In this document: positions 26,010 through 36,202 of the stretch, in pieces
How the letters are laid out: each line of letters starts with the position of its first letter
Position numbering within the stretch: position 1 is the first letter of the stretch
Position numbers and translations under genes: made by a program
NCBI GenBank assembly: GCA_030528055.1
Contig: JAUMZQ010000007.1
Coordinates: 54,255-118,254, forward strand
DNA from: Streptococcus sp.
GTDB taxonomy: Bacteria; Bacillota; Bacilli; Lactobacillales; Streptococcaceae
DNA length: 64,000 nucleotides
Direction: 5' to 3'
Notes under the pieces: model-generated
What the model was told of the DNA's origin: nothing
Seen by the model: the letters and a program-made list of their open reading frames with translations, nothing else
The model's database searches: none

Positions 26010-26777
26010 ATGTGTATTAAAGTCATTATTGCCGGTTTTAAAGGAAAAATGGGACAAGCTGCTTATAAAATGGTAACAGAAGATCCGCAATTAAGTCTTG
26101 TTGGATTGCTGGATCCTTTTACTGAGGAAAAAGAAGTAGCTGGTGTTCCAGTTTTCAATCAAAAAGAAGATTTAATTGGTTTAGATGCAGATGTCTGGGT
26201 TGATTTTACTATTCCAAAAGTAGCTTATGAAAATACGCGTTTTGCCCTAGAAAATGGTTTTGCACCTGTTGTCGGTACCACAGGTTTTACAGTTGAACAA
26301 ATTGAAGAATTACAAGAGCTTTCTCGTAAACAAAAATTAGGTGGTTTGATTGCTCCTAACTTTGCACTTGGTGCTGTATTGCTCATGCAATTTGCAGCAC
26401 AAGCTTCTAAATATTTTTCAGATGTTGAAATTATTGAATTGCATCATGACAATAAAAAAGATGCGCCAAGTGGAACGGCTATTAAGACTGCAGAACTCAT
26501 TAGTCAAGTCCGATCTTCAAAACATCAAGGAGCTGTAGATGAAGAAGAATTAATAACCGGAGCAAGAGGAGCAGAATTTGATGGCATGCGTATCCATTCC
26601 GTTCGTCTACCGGGACTTGTCGCTCACCAAGAAGTTATTTTTGGAAGTCAAGGGGAAGGTTTAACTCTTCGTCATGATTCTTATGATCGCATCTCCTTTA
26701 TGACTGGTGTCAATCTAGGGATTAAAGAAGTAGTGAAACGTCAAGAACTTGTCTATGGATTGGAACATTTACTATGA
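26010..26777 (+). CDS. dapB: 4-hydroxy-tetrahydrodipicolinate reductase
   Basis: 255 residues. N-terminal nucleotide-binding [12 protein letters not shown], then VGTTGFT, and the catalytic [15 protein letters not shown] block (His pair plus Lys). It reduces the DapA product in lysine and diaminopimelate synthesis; in streptococci this supplies lysine for the peptidoglycan stem. AAGGAGAAG precedes the ATG. It overlaps cca by four bases. Confidence 0.96.
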   Translation: MCIKVIIAGFKGKMGQAAYKMVTEDPQLSLVGLLDPFTEEKEVAGVPVFNQKEDLIGLDADVWVDFTIPKVAYENTRFALENGFAPVVGTTGFTVEQIEELQELSRKQKLGGLIAPNFALGAVLLMQFAAQASKYFSDVEIIELHHDNKKDAPSGTAIKTAELISQVRSSKHQGAVDEEELITGARGAEFDGMRIHSVRLPGLVAHQEVIFGSQGEGLTLRHDSYDRISFMTGVNLGIKEVVKRQELVYGLEHLL

Positions 26778-27973
26778 AATTAGAAAAAATGCCTTCTGAA
26801 TTTCAGGAGGCTTTACCTGTATTAGAGAAAATAAAAGAGTCACATTTTGAGGCTTATTTTGTTGGTGGTTCTGTACGAGATGCGCTTTTAAATCGTCCGA
26901 TACATGATGTTGATATTGCTACTTCTAGCTATCCTGAAGAGACCAAAACAATTTTTCCACGAACTGTTGATGTGGGAGTTGAACATGGTACTGTTCTTGT
27001 GTTGGAAAATAAGAAAGCATATGAAATTACAACATTTAGGACAGAAGATGTATATGTTGATTATCGGAGACCGAGTCAAGTTTCTTTTGTGCGTTCTTTA
27101 AAAGAGGATTTGAAACGTCGTGATTTTACCATTAATGCACTAGCCTTAGACGAAACAGGTCAAATTATTGATTTATTTCAAGGATTAAATGATATAGAAC
27201 ATCATATTTTGCGTGCGGTAGGTGTTCCATCAGAGCGTTTCAATGAAGATGCACTTCGTATTATGCGCGGCTTTCGTTTTCAAGCTACACTAGGTTTCAC
27301 AATAGAAGAAAAAACATTTGAAGCCATGAAAAATTGTGTGCCGCTCTTAACAAAGATATCAATTGAGCGTATCTTTATTGAGTTTGATAAATTACTAACA
27401 GCTCCTTTTTGGCGACAAGGTTTAGAAACACTCATTAGAAGTCAGGCGATTAACTATTTGCCTGATATGGAAAATTGTCAAACCAAACTAGAAAGATTAT
27501 TTCAACTGGAGTCTGATTTTAGATTTAGTAGTTCTGAACAAGCATGGGCAGCACTTTTACTAGACCTTGAAATTTCAGATGTTAGAACTTTTTTAAACAA
27601 ATGGAAATGTTCCAAAACCTTTTCTAAAAAAGTAGCAGAATTAGTTGAAATTAGTATTATTCGTGAAGATAGAAAGTTAACCAAAAGAGATTGTTATCGC
27701 TATGATTTAGATTTATTGAGAAAAGCTGAGGAGCTTCGAAAGGCTAGAAATTTATCAGTTGATTTTATATCTATAGAAAAATTGTATGCCAGTTTGACCA
27801 TTTATAACAAACATGAGATTAAGATGAATGGAAGCATGTTAATGAAAACTTTCGCTTTCAAACCGGGACCAACATTAGGTAAAATCTTATCAGAGATTGA
27901 ATGGGCTATTGTTGATGGCAAGCTAGAAAATACGGTTGAGTCCATTACAGCTTTTGTGGAGGAAAGACTATGA
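26774..27973 (+). CDS. cca: CCA-adding tRNA nucleotidyltransferase
   Basis: 399 residues. Class II nucleotidyltransferase head: [11 protein letters not shown] and [13 protein letters not shown] with the two catalytic Asp residues, then the [13 protein letters not shown] motif and the [15 protein letters not shown] neck. It adds or repairs the 3' CCA of tRNAs. It overlaps dapB and the ABC-F gene by four bases each, forming a tight three-gene operon common in streptococci. Confidence 0.96.
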   Translation: MKLEKMPSEFQEALPVLEKIKESHFEAYFVGGSVRDALLNRPIHDVDIATSSYPEETKTIFPRTVDVGVEHGTVLVLENKKAYEITTFRTEDVYVDYRRPSQVSFVRSLKEDLKRRDFTINALALDETGQIIDLFQGLNDIEHHILRAVGVPSERFNEDALRIMRGFRFQATLGFTIEEKTFEAMKNCVPLLTKISIERIFIEFDKLLTAPFWRQGLETLIRSQAINYLPDMENCQTKLERLFQLESDFRFSSSEQAWAALLLDLEISDVRTFLNKWKCSKTFSKKVAELVEISIIREDRKLTKRDCYRYDLDLLRKAEELRKARNLSVDFISIEKLYASLTIYNKHEIKMNGSMLMKTFAFKPGPTLGKILSEIEWAIVDGKLENTVESITAFVEERL

Positions 27974-29835
27974 GTAACTTTATTGTTGAAGAACTAAGCA
28001 AGTCTGTTGGAGATAAAACAGTTTTTCAAGATATTTCATTCATCATCCACAAATTAGATCGAATTGGTCTGATTGGAGTTAATGGTACAGGGAAGACAAC
28101 TCTTTTAGATGTTTTATCAGGAAAGTCTGGATTCGATGGAGATGTCAATCCTTTTTCTGTGAGAAATGGCTATAAGATTGCTTATCTAACACAAGAACCT
28201 GTTTTTGATGATGAGAAAACAATTTTGGATACAGTATTGTCTAGCGATTTGAGAGAAATTCAGCTGATTAAAGAATACGAACTCTTATTGAATCACTACA
28301 CTGAAAATTCTCAGGAAACATTAGCAAAAGTAATGTCAGAAATGGATTCGCTGAATGCTTGGGAAATCGAAAGTCAAGTCAAGACGGTTCTCACTAAGTT
28401 AGGGTTGACTGATTTATCTATCAGAGTTGGAGAATTATCGGGTGGACTTCGACGCAGAGTACAATTAGCTCAGGTTTTACTAGGAGACGATGATTTGATT
28501 TTACTAGATGAACCAACCAATCATCTGGATATTGATAGTATCGAATGGTTAACTAATTTTTTAAAGAATTCCAAAAAAACGGTTCTTTTTATCACTCATG
28601 ATCGTTATTTCTTAAACAATGTTTCAACACGAATTTTTGAATTGGATAATGGGAAATTAATAGAATATCAAGGAAATTATCAAGATTATGTTCGTTTAAA
28701 GGCTGAACAAGATGAGAGAGATGCAGCACTTATACACAAAAAGCAACAGTTATACAAGAAAGAATTGTCTTGGATGCGTAGACAGCCACAAGCAAGGGCA
28801 ACGAAACAACAAGCGCGCATCGACCGCTTTCATGATTTAAAAACAGATCTATCTGGACAGCAATCTGATACAAATTTAGAAATTAATTTTGAAACGAGTC
28901 GAATTGGGAAAAAAGTGATTGAATTTAAAGATGTAGATTTTGCTTATGAGAATCAAAGTATTCTATCCCACTTTAATCTTTTGGTACAAAACAAGGACCG
29001 AATTGGAATCGTTGGAGATAACGGTGTCGGAAAGTCAACTTTACTCAACTTAATTGCTGAAAAACTTCATCCACAAAATGGTCAGGTCATAATTGGTGAA
29101 ACTGTTCGTGTAGGATATTTTTCGCAGCAAATTCAAGGCATAGATGAATCAGAAAGAGTCATAAACTATTTGCAAAAAATAGCTGAGGAAGTGAAGTCAA
29201 ATGACAGTGTTATCTCTGTCACAGAATTATTAGAACAATTTCTTTTTCCACGTTCTAGTCATGGGACTTTAATCAAAAAGCTATCAGGTGGTGAAAAGAA
29301 ACGCTTGTATTTACTCAAAATTTTACTGGAAAAACCAAATGTTTTACTATTAGATGAACCGACGAACGATTTAGATATTGCTACTTTAACTGTGTTAGAG
29401 AATTTTTTACAAAATTTTTCGGGACCTGTTATTACGGTTAGTCACGATCGTTATTTCTTAGATAAAATTGCCAGCAAAATTTTGGCATTTGAAGAAAATC
29501 AAATTAGAGAATTTTTTGGCAATTATACTGATTATCTGGATGAGAAAGCCTTTAAATTTGAAAATGTATCTTTGCCTCAAAAAAATGAAAAAGAGAAAGT
29601 TGTTAAAGATCATACAGAAAAGAAACGAATGAGTTATTTTGAAAAACAAGAGTGGGAAAGCATTGAAACAGAGATTGAAAGTCTTGAAAATTCTATCCTA
29701 GATATTGAAAAAGAGATGCAAGACCACGCATCAGATTTTAATAAACTCGGATTACTTCAAGAAGAATTGGACAGTAAAAATAATCAACTACTGGAAAAAT
29801 ATGAACGCTACGAATATCTAAGTGATTTACTTTAA
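27970..29835 (+). CDS. ABC-F family ATPase, ribosome-associated
   Basis: 621 residues with two ABC domains and no membrane segment. Walker A motifs are GVNGTGKTT (near residue 36) and GDNGVGKST (near 352); signatures are LSGGLRRR and LSGGEKKR; Walker B motifs are [10 protein letters not shown] and [12 protein letters not shown]-site tRNA interaction linker with basic residues ([14 protein letters not shown]) lies between the domains, and a C-terminal coiled coil covers about 550-621, as in Uup. Likely acts on the ribosome; antibiotic protection is not implied. Confidence 0.9.
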   Translation: MSNFIVEELSKSVGDKTVFQDISFIIHKLDRIGLIGVNGTGKTTLLDVLSGKSGFDGDVNPFSVRNGYKIAYLTQEPVFDDEKTILDTVLSSDLREIQLIKEYELLLNHYTENSQETLAKVMSEMDSLNAWEIESQVKTVLTKLGLTDLSIRVGELSGGLRRRVQLAQVLLGDDDLILLDEPTNHLDIDSIEWLTNFLKNSKKTVLFITHDRYFLNNVSTRIFELDNGKLIEYQGNYQDYVRLKAEQDERDAALIHKKQQLYKKELSWMRRQPQARATKQQARIDRFHDLKTDLSGQQSDTNLEINFETSRIGKKVIEFKDVDFAYENQSILSHFNLLVQNKDRIGIVGDNGVGKSTLLNLIAEKLHPQNGQVIIGETVRVGYFSQQIQGIDESERVINYLQKIAEEVKSNDSVISVTELLEQFLFPRSSHGTLIKKLSGGEKKRLYLLKILLEKPNVLLLDEPTNDLDIATLTVLENFLQNFSGPVITVSHDRYFLDKIASKILAFEENQIREFFGNYTDYLDEKAFKFENVSLPQKNEKEKVVKDHTEKKRMSYFEKQEWESIETEIESLENSILDIEKEMQDHASDFNKLGLLQEELDSKNNQLLEKYERYEYLSDLL

Positions 29836-29863
29836 AAAGAAATTTAAACAGGGTCAATTATGA

Positions 29864-29892
29864 TTGAGAACTTCTATGTATTTTGTTATAAT
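29864..29892 (+). promoter_or_regulatory. Promoter of glk
   Basis: TTGAGA at 29864-29869, 17 bases, TATAAT at 29887-29892. Confidence 0.82.
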
Positions 29893-29926
29893 ATTCGTGA
29901 AGAGAATGAGTTAAAAGGAGAGGGAA

Positions 29927-30886
29927 ATGTCTAAAAAGATTATTGGGATTGACCTTGGTGGAACTTCTGTAAAATTCGCAATTCTGACACAAGAAGGAGA
30001 AATCCAAGAAAAATGGTCTATCAAGACCAATATTTTAGACGAGGGAAGTCATATTGTTGACGATATGATTGACTCTATCAACCATCGTTTGAGTTTATTG
30101 AACTTATCCAGTCAAGAATTTATAGGTATCGGAATGGGTTCTCCAGGAGTAGTTGATAGAGAACACGGTACTGTTATCGGAGCTTATAACCTCAACTGGA
30201 AGACTCTTCAACCCGTTAAAGAAAAAATAGAAAAAGCGACACATATTCCTTTTTTTGTTGATAATGATGCAAATGTTGCAGCTTTAGGTGAACGTTGGTT
30301 GGGAGCAGGGGATAATCAACCCAATGTAGTGTTTATGACACTTGGAACTGGAGTTGGAGGCGGAATTATTGCCGAAGGGAAACTGCTCCATGGAGTAGCA
30401 GGTGCTGGTGGTGAATTAGGACATATCACCGTTGATTTTGATCACCCTTTCCAATGTACTTGTGGAAAAAAAGGTTGTTTAGAAACGGTAGCATCTGCAA
30501 CAGGTATCGTCAATCTCACACGCCGTTATGCGGATGAATATGCTGGTGATGCTGAACTTAAAAAATTGATTGACAATGGGGAAGATATTAATGCAAAGGT
30601 CGTCTTTGATTTAGCAAAAGAAGGTGACGATTTAGCTCAAATTGTCTTTCGTAATTTTTCATACTATCTTGGATTGGCATGTGCCAATATTGGTTCAATA
30701 TTAAATCCATCAACAATTGTTATTGGTGGTGGTGTCTCTGCTGCAGGCGAATTTTTGTTAGACGGAGTTCGTAAATACTATGAAGAAAATTGTTTTCCAC
30801 AGGTACGTTCTTCTACGAAATTAGCCCTTGCAACTCTTGGAAATGATGCGGGTGTTATTGGTGCTGCTTCTTTAGTATTTCAATAA
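29927..30886 (+). CDS. glk: ROK-family glucokinase
   Basis: 319 residues. ATP-binding GIDLGGTSVKFAI, sugar-binding DNDANVAALGE, LGTGVGGGII, and the zinc motif CTCGKKGCLE that marks ROK kinases. It phosphorylates intracellular glucose released from disaccharides. AAAGGAGAG precedes the ATG. A lipoprotein gene follows with no terminator between. Confidence 0.95.
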   Translation: MSKKIIGIDLGGTSVKFAILTQEGEIQEKWSIKTNILDEGSHIVDDMIDSINHRLSLLNLSSQEFIGIGMGSPGVVDREHGTVIGAYNLNWKTLQPVKEKIEKATHIPFFVDNDANVAALGERWLGAGDNQPNVVFMTLGTGVGGGIIAEGKLLHGVAGAGGELGHITVDFDHPFQCTCGKKGCLETVASATGIVNLTRRYADEYAGDAELKKLIDNGEDINAKVVFDLAKEGDDLAQIVFRNFSYYLGLACANIGSILNPSTIVIGGGVSAAGEFLLDGVRKYYEENCFPQVRSSTKLALATLGNDAGVIGAASLVFQ

Positions 30887-30927
30887 ACTACCTTTTCTGA
30901 CATTTTTGATATGAAGGAGGTAACTGT

Positions 30928-31341
30928 TTGAAAAAAAACAAATTCTATTTTATTTTGACATTTATTTTGTCGTTATTGGTTTTAACTGCTTGCCAAACAA
31001 AAGCAGCAGGAGAAGAGGAACTTGTAGTTCTTGATAGCGACAATCAAGAAATTTATCAGACTACAAATTCTCAAACGCTAGATTACTTTTTTGATGTTTT
31101 AGATGTTATTGATGACGAAGAAGACGATGAAGATTCTTGGGTGGATTTGCCTAAAGATGCTGAAGTGAATTACTCTTATAATTATAGTAATCGCAAGGAA
31201 GGATCCAGTACACAGTTTAAAACGTATAAAAATTATCCTTATATCACAATTTCTAATATTCCATCAGTACCAGAAGTTACGATAAAATTATCAGAAGAAG
31301 AAGCAGAAAAGCTTAACCAACCAGATGCTTGGTTAAAGTAA
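30928..31341 (+). CDS. Small predicted lipoprotein
   Basis: 137 residues starting with TTG, set by a strong AAGGAGG at 30914-30920. The type II signal peptide ends in lipobox LTAC (Cys22). An acidic segment (DVIDDEEDDEDSW) lies in the middle and short beta-rich stretches follow. I do not recognise a function. It lies between glk and thyA and is probably on the glk transcript. Confidence 0.72.
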   Translation: MKKNKFYFILTFILSLLVLTACQTKAAGEEELVVLDSDNQEIYQTTNSQTLDYFFDVLDVIDDEEDDEDSWVDLPKDAEVNYSYNYSNRKEGSSTQFKTYKNYPYITISNIPSVPEVTIKLSEEEAEKLNQPDAWLK

Positions 31342-31388
31342 ACTTATGAAACGAAATTTTGTGAGAAAATTTTATATATGTTTATTCC

Positions 31389-31420
31389 AACCGTTCGAAA
31401 GAACGGTTTTCTTATTTTTA
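31389..31420 (+). terminator. Terminator with GAAA tetraloop after glk-lipoprotein
   Basis: AACCGTTC (31389-31396), loop GAAA, GAACGGTT (31401-31408), then TTCTTATTTTT. Confidence 0.9.
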
Positions 31421-31451
31421 TTGCTTAAAATCAGTTTTCTGGACATTCTTA

Positions 31452-31460
31452 TGTTATAAT
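31452..31460 (+). promoter_or_regulatory. Extended -10 promoter of thyA
   Basis: TGTTATAAT at 31452-31460, without a convincing -35. Confidence 0.55.
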
Positions 31461-31506
31461 TTTCTTTGCCTAATTGTTTTATACATAGATTAATGAAGGA
31501 GAAACA

Positions 31507-32346
31507 ATGACTAAAGCTGATTCTATTTTTAAAAAGAATATTGAAAAAATTATAAATGAAGGAGTTTTTTCTGAAAATGCTCGTCCTCACTACAAAGATG
31601 GGAAAGTGGCCAATTCAAAATACATTACAGGTTCTTTTAGCGAATATAATTTAAGTGAGGGAGAATTTCCAATTACCACACTCAGACCTATTGCTATCAA
31701 ATCAGCTATTAAAGAGATATTATGGATTTATCAAGATCAATCTAACGACTTAGAAATATTGAATGAAAAGTATAATGTTCATTACTGGAATGATTGGGAA
31801 GTCGAAAATACAGGAACAATCGGTCAGCGATATGGTGCTATTGTTAAAAAACATCATATTATTCATAAAATTTTAAAACAGCTTTCTGAGAATCCTTGGA
31901 ATCGTAGAAATATCATTTCTCTTTGGGATTATGAAGCCTTTGAAGAAACGGAAGGCTTATTGCCATGTGCTTTTCAGACAATGTTTGATGTTCGCCGTGT
32001 AGATGAAGAAATCTACCTAGATGCGACTTTAATTCAACGTTCAAATGATATGTTGGTAGCTCACCATATCAATGCAATGCAATATGTAGCCCTTCAAATG
32101 ATGATAGCCAAACATTTTGGTTGGAAAGTTGGAAAATTTTTCTATTTTGTCAATAATTTACACATCTATGATAATCAGTTTGAACAAGCAAATGAACTGT
32201 TGAGACGAGAACCATCGCAGTGCCAACCCAAGTTGGTTTTAAATGTTCCTGATGGAACGGATTTTTTTGCAATCAAAGCAGAGGACTTCGAGTTGCTTGA
32301 TTACCAGCCTGTAAAACCACAACTGAAATTTGACTTAGCTATTTAA
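31507..32346 (+). CDS. thyA: Thymidylate synthase
   Basis: 279 residues with the catalytic Cys in [13 protein letters not shown], the [16 protein letters not shown] substrate block and the NNLHIYDNQ motif. It converts dUMP to dTMP using methylene-tetrahydrofolate, producing dihydrofolate that the product of the next gene, dfrA, recycles. GAAGGAGAA precedes the ATG. Confidence 0.97.
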   Translation: MTKADSIFKKNIEKIINEGVFSENARPHYKDGKVANSKYITGSFSEYNLSEGEFPITTLRPIAIKSAIKEILWIYQDQSNDLEILNEKYNVHYWNDWEVENTGTIGQRYGAIVKKHHIIHKILKQLSENPWNRRNIISLWDYEAFEETEGLLPCAFQTMFDVRRVDEEIYLDATLIQRSNDMLVAHHINAMQYVALQMMIAKHFGWKVGKFFYFVNNLHIYDNQFEQANELLRREPSQCQPKLVLNVPDGTDFFAIKAEDFELLDYQPVKPQLKFDLAI

Positions 32347-32478
32347 AATTTTTCATTTTTAAAATAGTTATTCTTTGATACAAACAAAATCAGTGAAATT
32401 AATCTTTAATCGTAGCTGAAATATGCCTTTTTTGATAAAATTTGATAGAATAGAGTTACTAGTGCAAAGGATAAATAA

Positions 32479-32994
32479 ATGACAAAAAAGATTATTGCTA
32501 TCTGGGCTCAAACTAAAGATGCTGTTATCGGAAAAGATCAAACGATGCCGTGGCATCTGCCGGCAGAACTTCAACATTTTAAGCAAACAACAACCAATCA
32601 TGCAATTTTGATGGGGCGTGTTACTTTTGATGGAATGAAGCGTCGTGTTTTGCCCAATCGTACCAGTCTTATCTTAAGCAATAACAAGGACTATACTGTT
32701 GATGATAGTAGAGTATTGGTTTTCAATCAAGTACAAGAGGTTTTAACTTGGTATCAACAACAAGATAAAAATCTATATATTATTGGTGGAGCAAAGATAT
32801 TAAAAGCTTTTGAGCCTTATTTAGATGAATTAATTCAGACTGAAATTGATGCAAATATTGAAGGTGATACTTATTTTCCGAGCGATTTTAATTGGTCTTT
32901 GTACGAGGAAAAAGAAAAGAAATTTTATGCCAAAGATGAAAAAAACAAGTATGATTTCACAGTGGTAAAATATAAAAGAAAGGATTTGAATTAA
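32479..32994 (+). CDS. dfrA: Dihydrofolate reductase
   Basis: 171 residues: N-terminal [28 protein letters not shown] with the Trp/Asp-equivalent active-site loop, [10 protein letters not shown], and IIGGAKI. It reduces dihydrofolate with NADPH and is the target of trimethoprim. AAAGGA lies about 11 bases upstream of the ATG. Its stop codon shares one base with the start of the next small gene. A possible -10 (TGATAGAAT) ends at 32451. Confidence 0.95.
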   Translation: MTKKIIAIWAQTKDAVIGKDQTMPWHLPAELQHFKQTTTNHAILMGRVTFDGMKRRVLPNRTSLILSNNKDYTVDDSRVLVFNQVQEVLTWYQQQDKNLYIIGGAKILKAFEPYLDELIQTEIDANIEGDTYFPSDFNWSLYEEKEKKFYAKDEKNKYDFTVVKYKRKDLN

Positions 32995-33164
32995 TGGAAC
33001 GGAATGTTTTTGGATTTTTTACAGCTTTTTTAAGTTTTATCTGTTTCATTTGTGCTATACAAACCTTTCGCAAAAGACGATTTGGGTTGGCTACATTATT
33101 TCTATTAAACGCTTTTACGAACTTAGTCAATTCCATACACGCCTTTTACATGACACTTTTTTAA
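32994..33164 (+). CDS. Small membrane protein between dfrA and clpX
   Basis: 56 residues, start ATG overlapping the dfrA stop (TAATG). It has a hydrophobic helix at about residues 5-24, a basic turn RKRRFG, and a second hydrophobic stretch at 31-55, so it is probably a two-helix hairpin. A small gene at this place is known between dhfr and clpX in pneumococcus; the function is unknown. Translational coupling to dfrA is likely, since no separate ribosome binding site beyond AAAGGA within dfrA is seen. Confidence 0.7.
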   Translation: MERNVFGFFTAFLSFICFICAIQTFRKRRFGLATLFLLNAFTNLVNSIHAFYMTLF

Positions 33165-33205
33165 GTATATAAAATAAATCTAGAAATTTAGAATGGGAGT
33201 TTAAA

Positions 33206-34435
33206 ATGCCTACAAGTCGTAATAATGATATGATGGTTTATTGTTCTTTTTGTGGAAAAAACCAAGACGAGGTACAAAAAATTATTGCCGGAAACAATGC
33301 ATTTATCTGTAATGAATGTGTGGAATTGGCTCAAGAAATCATTAGAGAGGAACTAGCTGAGGAAGTCTTAGCAGATTTATCAGAAGTACCAAAACCGCAA
33401 GAACTACTCAATATTTTAAATCATTATGTTATTGGGCAAGACCGTGCGAAACGTGCTTTAGCAGTAGCTGTTTATAATCACTACAAACGAATCAATTTTC
33501 ACGACAGTCGTGAAGAAGATGATGTAGAATTGCAAAAATCAAATATTCTTATGATTGGTCCGACAGGTTCAGGAAAAACTTTCTTGGCTCAAACATTGGC
33601 AAGAAGTTTAAATGTTCCCTTTGCTATAGCTGATGCAACAGCGCTTACTGAAGCGGGATATGTTGGAGAAGATGTTGAAAATATCTTACTCAAATTACTA
33701 CAAGCAGCAGATTTTAATATCGAGCGTGCTGAGCGTGGTATTGTATATGTTGATGAGATTGATAAAATAGCAAAGAAAAGCGAGAATGTTTCAATTACTC
33801 GTGATGTATCAGGTGAAGGAGTACAACAAGCTCTTCTTAAAATCATTGAGGGAACTGTAGCCAGTGTACCGCCACAGGGAGGAAGAAAACATCCTCAACA
33901 AGAAATGATACAAGTAGATACAAAGAATATTCTTTTCATTGTGGGAGGAGCATTTGATGGTATTGAAGAAATTGTCAAGCAACGTCTAGGTGAAAAAATT
34001 ATTGGTTTTGGTCAAAACAATCGCGCGATTGATGAGACGGACTCCTACATGCAAGAAATTATTGCAGAAGATGTTCAAAAATTTGGTATTATTCCTGAAT
34101 TAATTGGACGCTTGCCAGTTTTTGCCGCACTTGAGCAATTAACGGTTGATGATTTGGTCAGAATTTTGAGCGAACCAAAAAATGCGTTGGTTAAACAGTA
34201 TCAAGCCTTATTATCCTACGATGATGTTCAGCTAGAATTTGATCCAGACGCTTTACAAGAAATTGCAAATAAAGCTATTGAACGTAAAACGGGTGCTCGT
34301 GGTCTTCGCTCTATTATTGAAGAAACGATGATGGATGTTATGTTTGAGGTTCCTAGCAAAGAAGACGTGAAGATTGTTCGTGTAACAAAAGAAGCTGTTG
34401 ATGGTACAGATAAACCTATCTTAGAGACAGCATAG
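33206..34435 (+). CDS. clpX: ClpX ATPase subunit of ClpXP protease
   Basis: 409 residues. N-terminal zinc-binding domain with Cys13, Cys16, Cys35, Cys38. The AAA+ module has Walker A GPTGSGKT, Walker [10 protein letters not shown], pore-loop region near AGYVGEDV and the sensor region [11 protein letters not shown]. It unfolds substrates for ClpP. TGGGAG precedes the ATG. engB follows closely. Confidence 0.97.
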   Translation: MPTSRNNDMMVYCSFCGKNQDEVQKIIAGNNAFICNECVELAQEIIREELAEEVLADLSEVPKPQELLNILNHYVIGQDRAKRALAVAVYNHYKRINFHDSREEDDVELQKSNILMIGPTGSGKTFLAQTLARSLNVPFAIADATALTEAGYVGEDVENILLKLLQAADFNIERAERGIVYVDEIDKIAKKSENVSITRDVSGEGVQQALLKIIEGTVASVPPQGGRKHPQQEMIQVDTKNILFIVGGAFDGIEEIVKQRLGEKIIGFGQNNRAIDETDSYMQEIIAEDVQKFGIIPELIGRLPVFAALEQLTVDDLVRILSEPKNALVKQYQALLSYDDVQLEFDPDALQEIANKAIERKTGARGLRSIIEETMMDVMFEVPSKEDVKIVRVTKEAVDGTDKPILETA

Positions 34436-34446
34436 AGGACTTGTCA

Positions 34447-35034
34447 ATGGAAATTAATACGCATAATGCTGAAATTTTACTAAGTGCAGCGAATAAGTCT
34501 CATTATCCGCAGGATGATTTGCCAGAGATTGCTTTGGCAGGACGATCAAATGTTGGAAAATCAAGTTTTATTAATACACTTTTAAACCGTAAAAATCTGG
34601 CACGAACCTCTGGTAAACCAGGAAAAACTCAGTTACTTAATTTCTTCAATATTGATGATAAACTTCGGTTTGTTGATGTACCGGGATATGGATATGCTAG
34701 AGTGTCTAAAACGGAGCGTCTCAAATGGGGAAAGATGATTGAAGAATATTTGACTTCTAGAGAAAATTTGAGAGCAGTCGTGAGTTTGGTTGATTTTCGA
34801 CATGAACCTAGTGCAGATGATGTTCAGATGTATGATTTTCTAAAGTACTATCAAATTCCAGTTATTTTAGTTGCGACGAAAGCAGACAAGATTCCAAGTG
34901 GTAAATGGAACAAACATGAGAGTGCTATCAAGAAAAAATTGCATTTTGATAAACAAGATGATTTTATTATCTTTTCATCGGTGAAGAAAGATGGTTTAGA
35001 TGAGGCTTGGGATGCTATCTTGTCTAAGCTGTAA
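34447..35034 (+). CDS. engB: Ribosome biogenesis GTPase YsxC/EngB
   Basis: 195 residues from ATG 34447, which follows GAGGA at 34435-34439; a TTG two codons upstream is less well spaced. G motifs: [23 protein letters not shown] and SSVKKDG. It is required for 50S assembly. Linked to clpX as in other streptococci. Confidence 0.95.
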   Translation: MEINTHNAEILLSAANKSHYPQDDLPEIALAGRSNVGKSSFINTLLNRKNLARTSGKPGKTQLLNFFNIDDKLRFVDVPGYGYARVSKTERLKWGKMIEEYLTSRENLRAVVSLVDFRHEPSADDVQMYDFLKYYQIPVILVATKADKIPSGKWNKHESAIKKKLHFDKQDDFIIFSSVKKDGLDEAWDAILSKL

Positions 35035-35040
35035 GATAAC

Positions 35041-35070
35041 AGTTGAATAATTTAATAAGACTATTCAACT
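35041..35070. repeat. Perfect 9-bp inverted repeat after engB
   Basis: AGTTGAATA (35041-35049) and TATTCAACT (35062-35070) with a 12-base loop. No U-tract follows, so it is not a simple terminator; the true terminator is the next hairpin. Confidence 0.5.
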
Positions 35071-35091
35071 ATCATAAATAGATACGATACA

Positions 35092-35130
35092 ACTCTCAAC
35101 TATGGATGTGTTCTGCTGTTGGGAGTTTTA
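35092..35130 (+). terminator. Terminator after clpX-engB
   Basis: ACTCTCAAC (35092-35100) pairs with GTTGGGAGT (35118-35126) with one G-U pair, followed by TTTTATTATTT. Confidence 0.75.
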
Positions 35131-35189
35131 TTATTTAGTAGTAGAAAATCTAAAGCAACACTTTTGGTTTAATTTTTACAAAAATTTCT

Positions 35190-35213
35190 TGTAAAATGTT
35201 ACATACTTGTAAT
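35190..35213 (+). promoter_or_regulatory. WalR (VicR) binding box upstream of the glucosaminidase gene
   Basis: TGTTAC-ATACT-TGTAAT at 35197-35213 matches the VicR pattern TGTWAH-N5-TGTWAH at all fixed positions; an additional TGTAAA half-site precedes it at 35190. It lies upstream of a TGGTATACT -10 (35244-35252) and ahead of a peptidoglycan hydrolase gene, the classic VicR target type. Confidence 0.65.
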
Positions 35214-35288
35214 TTTTTGGTAGCAATATTCCACTTTATAATATGGTATACTAGTTAAACTGAAGAATACTATGAGGAGACTACTTTT

Positions 35289-35996
35289 GTGAAAAAGAAA
35301 ATGCTAAAGAAAAATACGAATATAGTGATTAGTTTATTTTTGACTATGACAATTCTTGTTGTTGGTCTAACGCTAGTAAACAAAACAAAACCAGCAAAAG
35401 CAAATGATACCAGCGGTCAACCAGTTATGAATCAAACAGAATATTTTATTAACCAGATTGCTGAACCAGCTCGCCAACTTGGACAAGATAATGATTTATA
35501 TGCTTCTGTTATGATTGCTCAAGCTATTTTAGAAAGTAGCTCAGGTCAATCTACTTTATCATCTTACCCTCACTATAATTTATTTGGTATAAAAGGGTCG
35601 TATGATGGTCAATCAGCTACCCTGCAAACCTTGGAAGATGATGGACAAGGAAATACCTATACGATTGATGACAGTTTCCGTTCTTACCCAAGCTATGTAG
35701 AATCTCTACAAGATTATGTATCTGTCTTGAAGCAAGGTTATTTTGCAGGAGCTTGGAAGAGTAATACAACTAGCTATCAAGACGCAACAGCAGCTTTAAC
35801 TGGAGTTTATGCAACAGACACTCAATATAGTGCCAAATTGAATGCCATTATCGCTAAATATAATTTAACACAGTATGATGTTGGATTTGAAAATCCAGCA
35901 TTACCAGATGGTTTGGTCTACAATAAGTACCGTCAACAATACACTAGTCAAGATGTTTTAGATCTTGATGTTGCATGGGCAAATCGTTTTAATTAA
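35289..35996 (+). CDS. Secreted glucosaminidase-domain protein (GH73 type)
   Basis: 235 residues, GTG start set by GAGGAG at about 35274. A signal peptide with basic start and hydrophobic core (about 12-30) ends near AKA. The domain at about 52-196 has the GH73 layout: SVMIAQAILESSSGQS with the likely catalytic Glu, HYNLFGIKGSYDG, and YPSYVESLQDYVSVL. It should cleave N-acetylglucosaminyl bonds in peptidoglycan during growth or separation. The C-terminus is a short tail without LPXTG or LysM. Regulation by WalRK is suggested by the upstream box. Confidence 0.87.
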   Translation: MKKKMLKKNTNIVISLFLTMTILVVGLTLVNKTKPAKANDTSGQPVMNQTEYFINQIAEPARQLGQDNDLYASVMIAQAILESSSGQSTLSSYPHYNLFGIKGSYDGQSATLQTLEDDGQGNTYTIDDSFRSYPSYVESLQDYVSVLKQGYFAGAWKSNTTSYQDATAALTGVYATDTQYSAKLNAIIAKYNLTQYDVGFENPALPDGLVYNKYRQQYTSQDVLDLDVAWANRFN

Positions 35997-36017
35997 ACTT
36001 TGAAATATTAAAGCAAT

Positions 36018-36053
36018 AATCTCACTCTATTACTGATGGAGTGAGATTTTTAT
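36018..36053 (+). terminator. Terminator after the glucosaminidase gene
   Basis: AATCTCACTC (36018-36027) pairs with GAGTGAGATT (36039-36048), followed by TTTATTT. Confidence 0.9.
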
Positions 36054-36154
36054 TTAAAAGATTTTATTATTTTTATAAAATAAACAGTTATCGGAAACAT
36101 TGCTCAAATAAATACCATAAAAATTGTAATAAGCTAACTTATTTTTATTTTTTG

Positions 36155-36163
36155 TGGTATAAT
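36155..36163 (+). promoter_or_regulatory. Extended -10 promoter of the esterase/ATP-grasp operon
   Basis: TGGTATAAT at 36155-36163, 36 bases ahead of the first esterase ATG. Confidence 0.6.
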
Positions 36164-36187
36164 AAATAAAAAATTTTGAAAATAGAA

Positions 36188-36202
36188 AGTTTTCTGAAAA
36201 TG
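36188..36202. promoter_or_regulatory. CodY-like box overlapping the esterase start codon
   Basis: AGTTTTCTGAAAATG matches the CodY consensus AATTTTCWGAAAATT at 13 of 15 positions and spans the ATG at 36200. Binding here would block initiation or elongation when branched-chain amino acids are plentiful. Not tested. Confidence 0.4.

Noticed and set aside
27970-29835. Antibiotic-resistance ABC-F protein
   Set aside because: Position in the dapB-cca operon and the C-terminal coiled coil fit a housekeeping Uup-like protein; nothing indicates resistance.
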